This document shows, piece by piece, positions 7,797 to 14,765 of a stretch of DNA of 39,358 nucleotides; the first letter of the stretch is position 1; every line of letters starts with the position of its first letter. The notes beneath the pieces are model-generated. The model searched no databases and was not told the origin of the DNA. It was given only the letters and a program-made list of their open reading frames with translations. Source of the stretch: Chloroflexi bacterium CFX6 (lineage in GTDB: Bacteria; Chloroflexota; Anaerolineae; Anaerolineales; Villigracilaceae); contig SZPG01000036.1 in NCBI GenBank assembly GCA_030263595.1, forward strand, positions 1 to 39,358, written 5' to 3'. Position numbers and translations under genes: made by a program.

Positions 7797-9986
7797 ATGA
7801 GCAAACAAATATCCCGGCGTGATTTTCTCAAGTTAGCCACTGCAGGCGCGGCGACCACAGCGGTATTGACCGGTTGCGGTCCCGCTTCGCGTTACGTGGA
7901 ACGCGAACCGTACCAGAAGATGCCCGAGTACACCTACAATGGCTTGAGCACCTATTACGCCACAACCTGCCGCGAATGCGCGGCGGGCTGCGGACTCGTC
8001 GTCCGCACCATGCAGGGACGCGCCATCAAAGTGGAAGGCAACGCGAACAACCCTGTCAACCTCGGCAAGACCTGCGCGCGCGGGCAGGCGACCTTGCAGG
8101 GCTTGTACAACCCCGATCGCGTCGAAAATCCCACCAGGCAGAATCGCGGCGCCGCTCTTTCCGGGGATGCGCTGGAGTGGGACGCCGCGATACAGATCAT
8201 TTCCGACGCGTTGAAGAACACCGATCCGGCCGGCATCGCCTTCCTGATGGGGATGGCGCCGGATCACCTCTTCGACCTTGCGTCCGATCTCGCCAAAGCG
8301 ATCGGCGCGCCCGCCCCGCTCCGTTTCGGCGCGCTGGGCATGTTCGAGGCGCGCGCCACCCTGGGCAGGGCGGCGGAGACCATGCTCGGCAGGTCCGCCA
8401 TGCCGTTCTTCGATCTCGCAAATGCGGATATGGTCCTTTCGTTCGGCGCGAACTTCCTCGAGACCTGGCTTTCGCCCGTCGCCTTCACCCGCGATTTCTC
8501 GAAGATGCGACGCGGCAACCCCAAGCGACGCGGGTACTTCATCCAATTCGAGGCGCGGATGTCGCAAACCGCCTCCAAAGCGGACGAATGGATCCCGATT
8601 CGCCCCGGGACCGAGGGCTTGGTCGCGCTTGCCATCGGCAGGCTCGTCGCTGAACTAAAAGGCGGAGCGGTCCCCGCCTCGTTCTCCTCCGTTGACCCGT
8701 TAGAGGTCGCCTCCACGGCCGGGCTCAAGTTGGAGACGCTCGAACACGTCGCCCAATTGGTCGTGGGCTCCCAAGCCCCGCTTGCCATTCCCGGCGGCGC
8801 GGCGCTGGGTCAATCCAACGGACTTGCGACAGCCGAATCCATTTTGGCGATGAATGCCCTGTTCGGCAATTTCGGAATCACCGGCGGCGTGTTCCTCTCT
8901 CCGCTCTCGCCGAACCAGGGCGCCTATCATCGTCCCGCCAGCGCGCGGGAAATGACGGATTTCATCGCGAAGATGAAGGACGGTACGATCGAAGTTCTGT
9001 TCGTGCATGGCGTCAACCCGGTTTTCGAGCTGCCCGCCTCCCTGGGTTTTGCGGAGGCGCTGGCTTCCGTGCCGCAGGTGATCTCGTTCGCCACGTTCCC
9101 CGATGAGACCGCGCTGGCGTCCGATTACATCTTCCCCGATCATCACGGTCTCGAATCCTGGGGCTATCAACGTGTTGTCGCCGGTTCGTCGCAGCCCGTC
9201 CTTTCAGGCGCGCAGCCGGTCGTCTCTCCGTATTTCAATACCCGCGCCACTGCGGACGCGCTGATTGCCGCCGCGCAACTGGCGGGTGGACAATTTGCCG
9301 AATCCCTGCCCTTTGCGGATGAGGTCGCATTCCTGCAAGGCAGACTGGCGGCGCTCGTCGGCGAACCGGATGGTTCCTTCTTTGCGCCCGAGATCAACAC
9401 ATTTACCGCCTACTTCCAACAGCATGGCGGCTGGTGGCTGACCGCACCGGCGTTGTCGTCCCCGTCCGCCTCCAACGCGCTGGCGGGAACAGTGAACCCG
9501 GGCGTCGCCGAGTTCGCGGGGAGCGGAGAATTCTTCTTCATCCCGTTCGTCTCGCCGACTTTGGCTGAAGCGGGCGCGAACAAACCCTGGTTGCAGGAAC
9601 TTCCCGACCCGACTACGACGGTCATGTGGAACACGTGGATCGAGATGAATCCCCAGACCGCGCAGGTGATGGGCATTGCCGACGACGACGTTGTGGAGAT
9701 CGTGAGCGAGGCTGGGAGCGTGGAAGCGCCCGTTTATTTGTACCCAGCCATTCGTCCGGATGTGATCGCCATGCCGTTCGGGCAGGGTCACACCGCGTAT
9801 GGTCGGTTTGCCGCGCGGCGCGGCGCGAATCCCGCAGATGTCCTGGGCATGCGTTTCAATGAAGCGGGCGATCTCGCTTTTGCGGGGATGAAGGTCGAAA
9901 TCCGCAGGACCGGTAAAAAACAGGTTTTGTCCCGCCTCGAGAGCCGGATCGGCGTGTACGGCGAGGGCATGGGCGAGGAGCATTGA
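7797..9986 (+). CDS. actB: ACIII subunit ActB, molybdopterin-enzyme-like part (B1)
   Basis: This 729-residue protein begins with a twin-arginine signal (SRRDFLK, residues 6-12) and a lipobox-like LTGC (24-27), so it is predicted to be folded, exported and possibly lipid-anchored. It is homologous to the large subunit of complex iron-sulfur molybdoenzymes. In ACIII this domain carries no molybdenum cofactor, and no Cys, Sec or Ser ligand is obvious at the usual metal position here. Unusually visible is a full four-Cys motif (Cys58, Cys61, Cys65, Cys93; CX2CX3CX27C) of the kind that binds a [4Fe-4S] cluster in catalytic relatives. In many ACIIIs ActB is one fused polypeptide; here it is a separate gene from the ferredoxin-like part. 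Confidence 0.92.
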   Translation: MSKQISRRDFLKLATAGAATTAVLTGCGPASRYVEREPYQKMPEYTYNGLSTYYATTCRECAAGCGLVVRTMQGRAIKVEGNANNPVNLGKTCARGQATLQGLYNPDRVENPTRQNRGAALSGDALEWDAAIQIISDALKNTDPAGIAFLMGMAPDHLFDLASDLAKAIGAPAPLRFGALGMFEARATLGRAAETMLGRSAMPFFDLANADMVLSFGANFLETWLSPVAFTRDFSKMRRGNPKRRGYFIQFEARMSQTASKADEWIPIRPGTEGLVALAIGRLVAELKGGAVPASFSSVDPLEVASTAGLKLETLEHVAQLVVGSQAPLAIPGGAALGQSNGLATAESILAMNALFGNFGITGGVFLSPLSPNQGAYHRPASAREMTDFIAKMKDGTIEVLFVHGVNPVFELPASLGFAEALASVPQVISFATFPDETALASDYIFPDHHGLESWGYQRVVAGSSQPVLSGAQPVVSPYFNTRATADALIAAAQLAGGQFAESLPFADEVAFLQGRLAALVGEPDGSFFAPEINTFTAYFQQHGGWWLTAPALSSPSASNALAGTVNPGVAEFAGSGEFFFIPFVSPTLAEAGANKPWLQELPDPTTTVMWNTWIEMNPQTAQVMGIADDDVVEIVSEAGSVEAPVYLYPAIRPDVIAMPFGQGHTAYGRFAARRGANPADVLGMRFNEAGDLAFAGMKVEIRRTGKKQVLSRLESRIGVYGEGMGEEH

Positions 9987-9988
9987 TT

Positions 9989-10741
9989 ATGACGACTGAA
10001 TTGAAAATTCCCGAATATAAATTGGCTGAGGAGGAGTCCGGCAAGTGGGGCATGGTCGTTGACACGGATCTTTGCACGGGCTGTCAGGCATGCGTCGCCG
10101 CGTGCGCGATGGAGAACAACGTACCTTATGTCGGCGAGGAGGACGCGGCTTACGGTCGTTCGATGCACTGGATCCGCACGGAGCGGTTCTGGGAAGGCGA
10201 ATATCCCGAGATCAGGATGACCGATTACCAGCCCATGCTCTGCCAGCAATGCGGACACGCTCCCTGCGAGCCGGTCTGCCCCGCGTTTGCCACGGTGCAT
10301 AGCCAGTCTGAAAAGTTGAACCTGCAAGTCTACAACCGTTGCGTTGGCACGCGTTACTGCGCGAACAACTGTCCGTACCAGGTGCGCTCCTTCAACTGGC
10401 GCGATTACCAGGATAGCCGCCTGCGCCCGGAGATCACAATCCTTGCCAACCAGTTCAACCCGGACGTGACCGTCCGACGGCGCGGCGTGATGGAGAAATG
10501 CACCTTCTGCATCCAGCGCATCCACAAAGCGCAGGACCTGGCGAAATCCGAGGGACGCGAGGTGGAAGACGGCGAATTCACGACCGCCTGCGCGCAAGCC
10601 TGCCCCGCGAACGCGATCACCTTCGGGCGCATTGACCATCCTGAAACTTTGGTCTCGCAACTGGCTCACAGTTCCCGCGGCGTTCACCATCTCGAAGAAC
10701 TGGGCACGCTTCCGCGTGTGACCTATCTCAAGGGAGGATGA
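9989..10741 (+). CDS. actB: ACIII subunit ActB, four-cluster ferredoxin-like part (B2)
   Basis: This 250-residue iron-sulfur protein has Cys groups CTGCQACVAAC, CQQCGHAPCEPVCP, CVGTRYCANNCP and CTFC...CAQACP, the pattern of NrfC/PsrB-type electron-transfer subunits. In the third group the second Cys is replaced by Thr (CVGT), which predicts one [3Fe-4S] cluster beside three [4Fe-4S] clusters, as described for ACIII. It carries electrons from quinol oxidised at ActC towards ActA. The start at 9989 (ATG, with GAGGAG 8 bp upstream) is preferred over a TTG at 9983 that overlaps the previous gene. Confidence 0.92.
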   Translation: MTTELKIPEYKLAEEESGKWGMVVDTDLCTGCQACVAACAMENNVPYVGEEDAAYGRSMHWIRTERFWEGEYPEIRMTDYQPMLCQQCGHAPCEPVCPAFATVHSQSEKLNLQVYNRCVGTRYCANNCPYQVRSFNWRDYQDSRLRPEITILANQFNPDVTVRRRGVMEKCTFCIQRIHKAQDLAKSEGREVEDGEFTTACAQACPANAITFGRIDHPETLVSQLAHSSRGVHHLEELGTLPRVTYLKGG

Positions 10742-10743
10742 CA

Positions 10744-12183
10744 ATGGCTGACCACAAAAACCAAAACGGGACCGCTCACGAAAACGCCTCGCACGAGGAG
10801 CATTTCCGCGAAAAACACCTGATGCTCGACCCGATGCCGCGCGGCAAGATGAACGAGATGGTGATGGATGCGATGCACACCACCTCGTGGAAGTTTTGGC
10901 TCGTGTTCGGGCTGCTTGCGGCGCTGGTGGCTTACGCCTTGTTCTATAAATGGGGCGTGATGATCCTGGAAGGGCTGGGCGTCGCCGGGGTCAACCGCCC
11001 GGTGTATTGGGGCATCTTCCTCGTCAACACCGTGTTCTGGATCGGCATCAGCCACGCCGGAACGTTCATCTCCGCCATCCTGCGCGTGTTCAAGGCGGAA
11101 TACCGCCGCCCGTTCACGCGCGCCGCGGAATTGATGACCACCTTCGGTCTCGTCCAGGCTGGTTTCAGCATCTTCATGCACATGGGACGCGTCTGGCTTT
11201 CGTACTGGCTGATGCCGATACCGAACCAGCGCGATCTGTGGCCCAACTTCCATTCGCCTCTTTCCTGGGACCTGCTGGCGATCACCACCTATCTGCTTGG
11301 TTCCACCATGTACCTCTTCCTGCCGTTGATCCCGGACCTGGCGATGGCGCGCGACCGCTCCGACGGCTGGCGCAAGACGTTCTACAAGGTCCTTGCGCTG
11401 GGGTTCCGCGGCACCGAGGGCGAATGGGTCCACCTGCGGAACGCGATGAACATCTTTGCCTTTGCGATCATCCCGGTCATGTTCTCCGTTCACACCATCG
11501 TTTCGTGGGACTTCGCCATGGCGACCCGCCCCGGCTGGAGTTCCACGGTCTTCGGTCCGTACTTCGTCATCGGCGCGCTGCACTCGGGCATGGGCGCGGT
11601 GGTGATGGTGCTGGCGGTCGTGCGCGGCACGATGAAGAACATGAAGTACTTCATCCGCCCGGAACACTTCGAAGCCATCGGCAAACTCATGCTCATCATC
11701 TCCATGAGCTGGGGGTACTTCTTCTTCAACGATTACCTCGTCCAGTGGTACGGCGGCGACAAATGGACCAAGCAGTTGCTCCACTGGCACGAGGCGGGTC
11801 CCATGGGATGGATGTGGTTCGCCATGCTGCTCTTCAACGTGGTGATCCCCTGGGCTGTCCTCTGGAATCGCAAATGGCGCTCCACGCCCTGGCTTCTCTT
11901 CATCGTCGGGCTATTGATCAACATCGGCATGTGGTTCGAGCGCTACATCATCATCCCGATCTCATTGACCATCAACCGCATGCCGTTCACCTGGCGGCTG
12001 TACGAGCCGGGCATCGAGGTCTGGCTGGGCATCGGCACGCTTGCCTTCTTCATTCTGCTGTACATGGCGGCGTCCAAATTGATCCCGCTCATCCCGGTCT
12101 GGGAGGTGCAGGAGGGCCAGATGGCGCACGAACTCAAGAAGTTCGGACGCGAAACGGTCGTCACGGTCAGCGAATTGGAATAG
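10744..12183 (+). CDS. actC: ACIII quinol-oxidising membrane subunit ActC (NrfD/PsrC family)
   Basis: This protein of about 479 residues has a hydrophilic, His/Lys-rich N terminus (about 1-50) followed by about ten transmembrane helices, beginning near 'KFWLVFGLLAALVAYALFYKW'. The family (NrfD/PsrC) oxidises quinol at the outer membrane face and may take part in proton movement. The ATG at 10744 has GGAGG 6 bp upstream. The alternative ATG at 10738 overlaps the previous stop and leaves no spacing from that ribosome-binding site. ACIII operons usually also hold a paralogue, ActF; none is present between here and the terminator. Confidence 0.93.
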   Translation: MADHKNQNGTAHENASHEEHFREKHLMLDPMPRGKMNEMVMDAMHTTSWKFWLVFGLLAALVAYALFYKWGVMILEGLGVAGVNRPVYWGIFLVNTVFWIGISHAGTFISAILRVFKAEYRRPFTRAAELMTTFGLVQAGFSIFMHMGRVWLSYWLMPIPNQRDLWPNFHSPLSWDLLAITTYLLGSTMYLFLPLIPDLAMARDRSDGWRKTFYKVLALGFRGTEGEWVHLRNAMNIFAFAIIPVMFSVHTIVSWDFAMATRPGWSSTVFGPYFVIGALHSGMGAVVMVLAVVRGTMKNMKYFIRPEHFEAIGKLMLIISMSWGYFFFNDYLVQWYGGDKWTKQLLHWHEAGPMGWMWFAMLLFNVVIPWAVLWNRKWRSTPWLLFIVGLLINIGMWFERYIIIPISLTINRMPFTWRLYEPGIEVWLGIGTLAFFILLYMAASKLIPLIPVWEVQEGQMAHELKKFGRETVVTVSELE

Positions 12184-12193
12184 GAGTCGAGAT

Positions 12194-12721
12194 ATGACTA
12201 CTGAAGAAAAATCCATCCTGGCGGTCTTTGCGGATATTGATCCCGCCGCGGATGCCATCGAGCAATTGCGCCTGCTGGGCGTGCATGACGACTGCATGAA
12301 CGTCATCTCCGGCATCCCCGTCACAGAAGCCATGCTGGGCCGTCCCAGCCAGTGGACGAACGTCCCGCGCCTGGCGTTGGGCGGAGCCATCGCCGGTTTC
12401 CTCCTGGGCGTGTTCCTGTCGTTCATTACGCCCGACATGTACACCATCCTGGTGGGCGGACAACCCTTCGCCCCGGTTCCCCCGGCGGTCATCGTGATCT
12501 TCGAGATGACCATGCTCGGCATGTTGCTCTCCACCTTTCTCGGAGTTTTCCTGGATAGTTACTTCCCGTCCTACCGCCCGATGAAATACATCCCCGAGGT
12601 CAGCGACGGCAAGATCGCCATCCTGATCGAATGTCCGCCGCCCGATGAAAAGAAGGTCACGGACATGCTGAAAAAAATGGGCGCCGAGTCCGTGCAACTA
12701 ACGGAGGCGCAGCACCTATGA
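12194..12721 (+). CDS. actD: ACIII membrane subunit ActD (DUF3341-type)
   Basis: This 175-residue protein has an N-terminal soluble segment ('ILAVFADIDPAADAIEQLRLLGV'-like, about 7-30), two transmembrane helices (about 61-80 and 95-118) and a cytoplasmic C-terminal tail. This is the architecture of ActD, a structural subunit packed against the NrfD-type core of ACIII. It is 10 bp after actC and overlaps actE by ATGA (12718-12721), consistent with translational coupling. Confidence 0.88.
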   Translation: MTTEEKSILAVFADIDPAADAIEQLRLLGVHDDCMNVISGIPVTEAMLGRPSQWTNVPRLALGGAIAGFLLGVFLSFITPDMYTILVGGQPFAPVPPAVIVIFEMTMLGMLLSTFLGVFLDSYFPSYRPMKYIPEVSDGKIAILIECPPPDEKKVTDMLKKMGAESVQLTEAQHL

Positions 12722-13230
12722 GGCTTTTCAAACAACTGTTCGTCGTGCTGGGCGCGCTGGTTGTATTGCTTGCCGTCACGATGCTGTTCACCTACGACGT
12801 CATCAAGGTCGAATGGCCCTCCTTTATGGAGATACAGCCCTCCTTCCGTCCGATGGAAAACCCGCTTCCTCCTCCCGAGCGCTCGATCCCGGTCGAAGGA
12901 CCTGTTTCCATCCCGAACCTGGGCGCGCCCGAAAACCCCGTCGAGGCGGATGAAACGTCCGTCGCGCGCGGCGCGCAACTCTACGCCATCCATTGCCAGA
13001 TGTGTCACGGAACGACCGGCGAAGGCAACGGGCAGATCGCGCCCTTCCTGGTGAATTTCAAACCCGCCAACCTCACGCTCCCTGTCGTGCAGGATAAAAG
13101 CGACGGGGCATTGTTTCTGACCATCACCAACGGCGTGACCGACCGCATGCCCGCCCTCAACGAAAACTTGACCGTCCGTGAACGCTGGGACGTCGTCAAC
13201 TTCATCCGCACGCTCAAGGCAGCGCCATAG
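12718..13230 (+). CDS. actE: ACIII monoheme cytochrome c subunit ActE
   Basis: This 170-residue cytochrome has an N-terminal transmembrane or signal-anchor helix (about 5-26), a Pro-rich linker and a class I cytochrome c domain. The heme motif is CQMCH (93-97) and the probable axial Met is Met144 in 'TDRMPAL'. It would accept electrons from the ActA hemes and pass them to a soluble carrier or an oxidase. The gene overlaps actD by four bases and is followed by a second monoheme gene after 14 bp. Confidence 0.9.
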   Translation: MRLFKQLFVVLGALVVLLAVTMLFTYDVIKVEWPSFMEIQPSFRPMENPLPPPERSIPVEGPVSIPNLGAPENPVEADETSVARGAQLYAIHCQMCHGTTGEGNGQIAPFLVNFKPANLTLPVVQDKSDGALFLTITNGVTDRMPALNENLTVRERWDVVNFIRTLKAAP

Positions 13231-13244
13231 GGGAGGAGCCATCC

Positions 13245-13943
13245 ATGAATGATGTCCGAAAAATGATCTATGGAACCCTGATCGGGTTCATTCTCACGCT
13301 GGGACTATGGTTCAGTATCGTATACATCTCGTCCTGCGGGTTTTCGTTCACCTGCAACAAGGGCGCGCCGCTGATTGACCGCACGCCGATCCCCACCCTC
13401 ATTCCCGCCACTTTGCCCGTTCAAAGCCTGGGCGGGGACGCCGCCGCATTCAACAAGTGCCAGATCGCCGCGGTGGACCTGCTGGGCGCGTGGGTGACGG
13501 CGGGCGTGCCGGAGACCGACGAATTCACGTTCACAGACGTCAATGGGCAGTCTTGCGAAGCGGTCTTCGCGAGGGACGTCCTGCCGCTGTTTACCGAGTC
13601 CAATCTTTGGTATCCCGGCTCGCTATCTTGTTCCTCCTGTCACTCCTCCGACCTGGCAAAGGCTCTGCAAAACATGGATCTGAGCAGTTACGCCGGGATC
13701 CTCGCCGGGTCAGGACGCGCCAACGGCGAACCGCAAGGCAGGGACATCCTGGGAGGCGGCGTCTGGGAGGATTCCCTGCTATACCAGATGGTCTACGCGC
13801 CGAACGGCGAATCGCTGATCGGTCGTCCCATCATGCCGCTGGGGCGCACCGCCGACGTGCCGGATAAAGGACCCGTGATCTTCGCCGGCCGGATCCTACC
13901 GACCGAAGAAACAGCCGGCGCGACCACCACACCGTCGCCGTAA
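13245..13943 (+). CDS. Additional membrane-anchored monoheme cytochrome c of the act operon
   Basis: This 232-residue protein has one N-terminal helix (about 9-29), a Thr/Pro linker and a single CXXCH heme site (CSSCH, 129-133). The downstream part 'MVYAPNGESLIGRPIMPLG' supplies candidate Met ligands. It is not ActF, which is a ten-helix protein, nor clearly ActG. Two Cys near the helix (31 and 37) and Cys72/Cys104 could form disulfides. As the last gene before the operon terminator it is probably an accessory electron acceptor for this ACIII. Its family was not identified. Confidence 0.8.
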   Translation: MNDVRKMIYGTLIGFILTLGLWFSIVYISSCGFSFTCNKGAPLIDRTPIPTLIPATLPVQSLGGDAAAFNKCQIAAVDLLGAWVTAGVPETDEFTFTDVNGQSCEAVFARDVLPLFTESNLWYPGSLSCSSCHSSDLAKALQNMDLSSYAGILAGSGRANGEPQGRDILGGGVWEDSLLYQMVYAPNGESLIGRPIMPLGRTADVPDKGPVIFAGRILPTEETAGATTTPSP

Positions 13944-13948
13944 AAAAC

Positions 13949-13980
13949 AAAGGGACTGGCTCGTAAGCCAGTCCCTTTTT
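13949..13980 (+). terminator. Rho-independent terminator of the ACIII operon
   Basis: AAAGGGACTGGCT pairs with AGCCAGTCCCTTT (13 bp, loop CGTA) and is followed by a T run. It lies 6 bp after the last act gene. Its A-rich left side would also let it act for minus-strand transcription of the tRNA-Ser. Confidence 0.9.
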
Positions 13981-13983
13981 CAG

Positions 13984-14070
13984 CGGAGAGGGCGGGATTT
14001 GAACCCGCGTTGCCTTTCGGCAAACACGCTCTCCAGGCGTGCGCGCTAAACCGGGCTACGCGACAGAATT
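13984..14070 (-). tRNA. tRNA-Ser(GGA), 5' acceptor strand not pairing (possible pseudogene)
   Basis: Read on the minus strand, the D stem (GCGT/GCGC), the anticodon stem CACGC/GCGTG with loop CTGGAGA (anticodon GGA), a long variable arm (TGCC..GGCA) and the T arm GCGGG-TTCAAAT-CCCGC are all intact. The long arm and GGA identify serine. The 3' acceptor strand is CCTCTCC plus discriminator G, so the 5' strand should read GGAGAGG. Instead bases 14064-14070 give AATTCTG, which pairs only at its last G. A terminator-like hairpin begins at the very next base. The gene may have been broken by an insertion at its 5' end. Confidence 0.75.
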
Positions 14071-14105
14071 AAAAGCATGTCAGCCGCGCAGGTTGACATG
14101 CTTTT
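14071..14105. terminator. Bidirectional terminator-like hairpin touching the tRNA
   Basis: AAAAGCATGTCAGCC (14071-14085) pairs with GGTTGACATGCTTTT (14091-14105) over 15 bp, including one G-T pair, around the loop GCGCA. T runs are present in both directions. It abuts the 5' side of the minus-strand tRNA, leaving no promoter between the hairpin and the tRNA. Confidence 0.75.
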
Positions 14106-14127
14106 TATATTGCAGTTCACTCGTACT

Positions 14128-14143
14128 GCAACATTCATGTTGC
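14128..14143. repeat. Short palindrome, copy A of a hairpin pair
   Basis: GCAACAT-TC-ATGTTGC is a perfect 7-bp inverted repeat with a 2-nt centre. It is matched by copy B at 14200-14215 with compensating base changes. An outer TTGCAGT/ACTGCAA repeat (14110-14131) overlaps it. Confidence 0.7.
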
Positions 14144-14153
14144 CCGTCAAATG

Positions 14154-14295
14154 TTAATTACTCACGTTACGCAGAAAAGATTATATTGGTCATCGTAATG
14201 CGACATTCATGTCGCTCTTGCCCAGGAAACGCCCGAAAAGCAAGACGCTATGCAGCCTCGCGTTACGGGTATCATTGCGTAACGTCAGTTAATTA
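14154..14295. repeat. MITE-like element bounded by about 20-bp inverted repeats
   Basis: The left end TTAATTACTCACGTTACGCA (14154-14173) is an imperfect inverted copy of the right end TGCGTAACGTCAGTTAATTA (14276-14295), with ten outer-to-inner bases identical and one indel. The 100-bp interior holds the second GCGACAT-TC-ATGTCGC palindrome (14200-14215) and no coding frame. The right end supplies the stop codon of the adjacent minus-strand gene. No transposase is present, so mobility would be in trans, if any. Confidence 0.45.
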
Positions 14296-14693
14296 CCCGT
14301 CCCTGCGGGAGGTTGCGGCATTTGATCCTTGTCCGCCTGCCGCGTGATGCGCCAGCCGCTTCTCGCGAACAGCCAGTAAACGACCCATGCGATCAGCGCG
14401 ACGACCGCGACGTTCCACAGGAGGCGGATCAGGGTGAACCAACCAAAACCGAAGACGTCCCATCCCATCGTGGGGGTTCGATAGGGTTGGACGCGGAGAC
14501 CGAAGTCCCTGTCGAAGTTGGGCATCATGGGCATGTACCCCGGAGACATCCGTTCGGAACGTCCAATGAAGGGAGCGTTACCGGAGGAGATCGCGCCCTG
14601 CGCGAATCCGATGCGATATCCGGCGTAACCAGCGCCAGCCAGCGCGCCGAGAACGACGATCGCCGCGAGCAGAGTGAGAAGAACTTTTTTCAT
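14289..14693 (-). CDS. Small membrane protein next to a two-component system
   Basis: This 134-residue protein has an N-terminal signal-anchor helix (about 4-28, Ala/Gly-rich), a Met/Pro-rich extracytoplasmic loop with 'MSPGYMPMMPNF', and a second helix (about 87-110) 'WFTLIRLLWNVAVVALIAWVVYWLF' followed by a basic tail. The Met-rich loop could bind a soft metal such as copper, but that is speculation from composition. It has AGGAGT upstream and lies 72 bp after the histidine kinase in the same direction. It may be the output or an accessory sensor of that kinase. No family name is assigned. Confidence 0.7.
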   Translation of the reverse strand: MKKVLLTLLAAIVVLGALAGAGYAGYRIGFAQGAISSGNAPFIGRSERMSPGYMPMMPNFDRDFGLRVQPYRTPTMGWDVFGFGWFTLIRLLWNVAVVALIAWVVYWLFARSGWRITRQADKDQMPQPPAGTGN

Positions 14694-14765
14694 AAAGGTA
14701 CTCCTTTCTACGACGCGAACTTTATCATTCCGAAGTAAACGCCGCGTGGGAAAAGTGTGTGGATT

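Noticed and set aside
13245..13943. ActF subunit of ACIII
   Set aside because: The protein has one membrane helix and a CXXCH heme motif, whereas ActF is a ten-helix NrfD-like protein without heme.
14039..14347. Plus-strand frame of 102 codons over the tRNA flank
   Set aside because: It runs through the tRNA, a terminator and inverted repeats, has a Cys/Arg-rich random composition and no ribosome-binding site.
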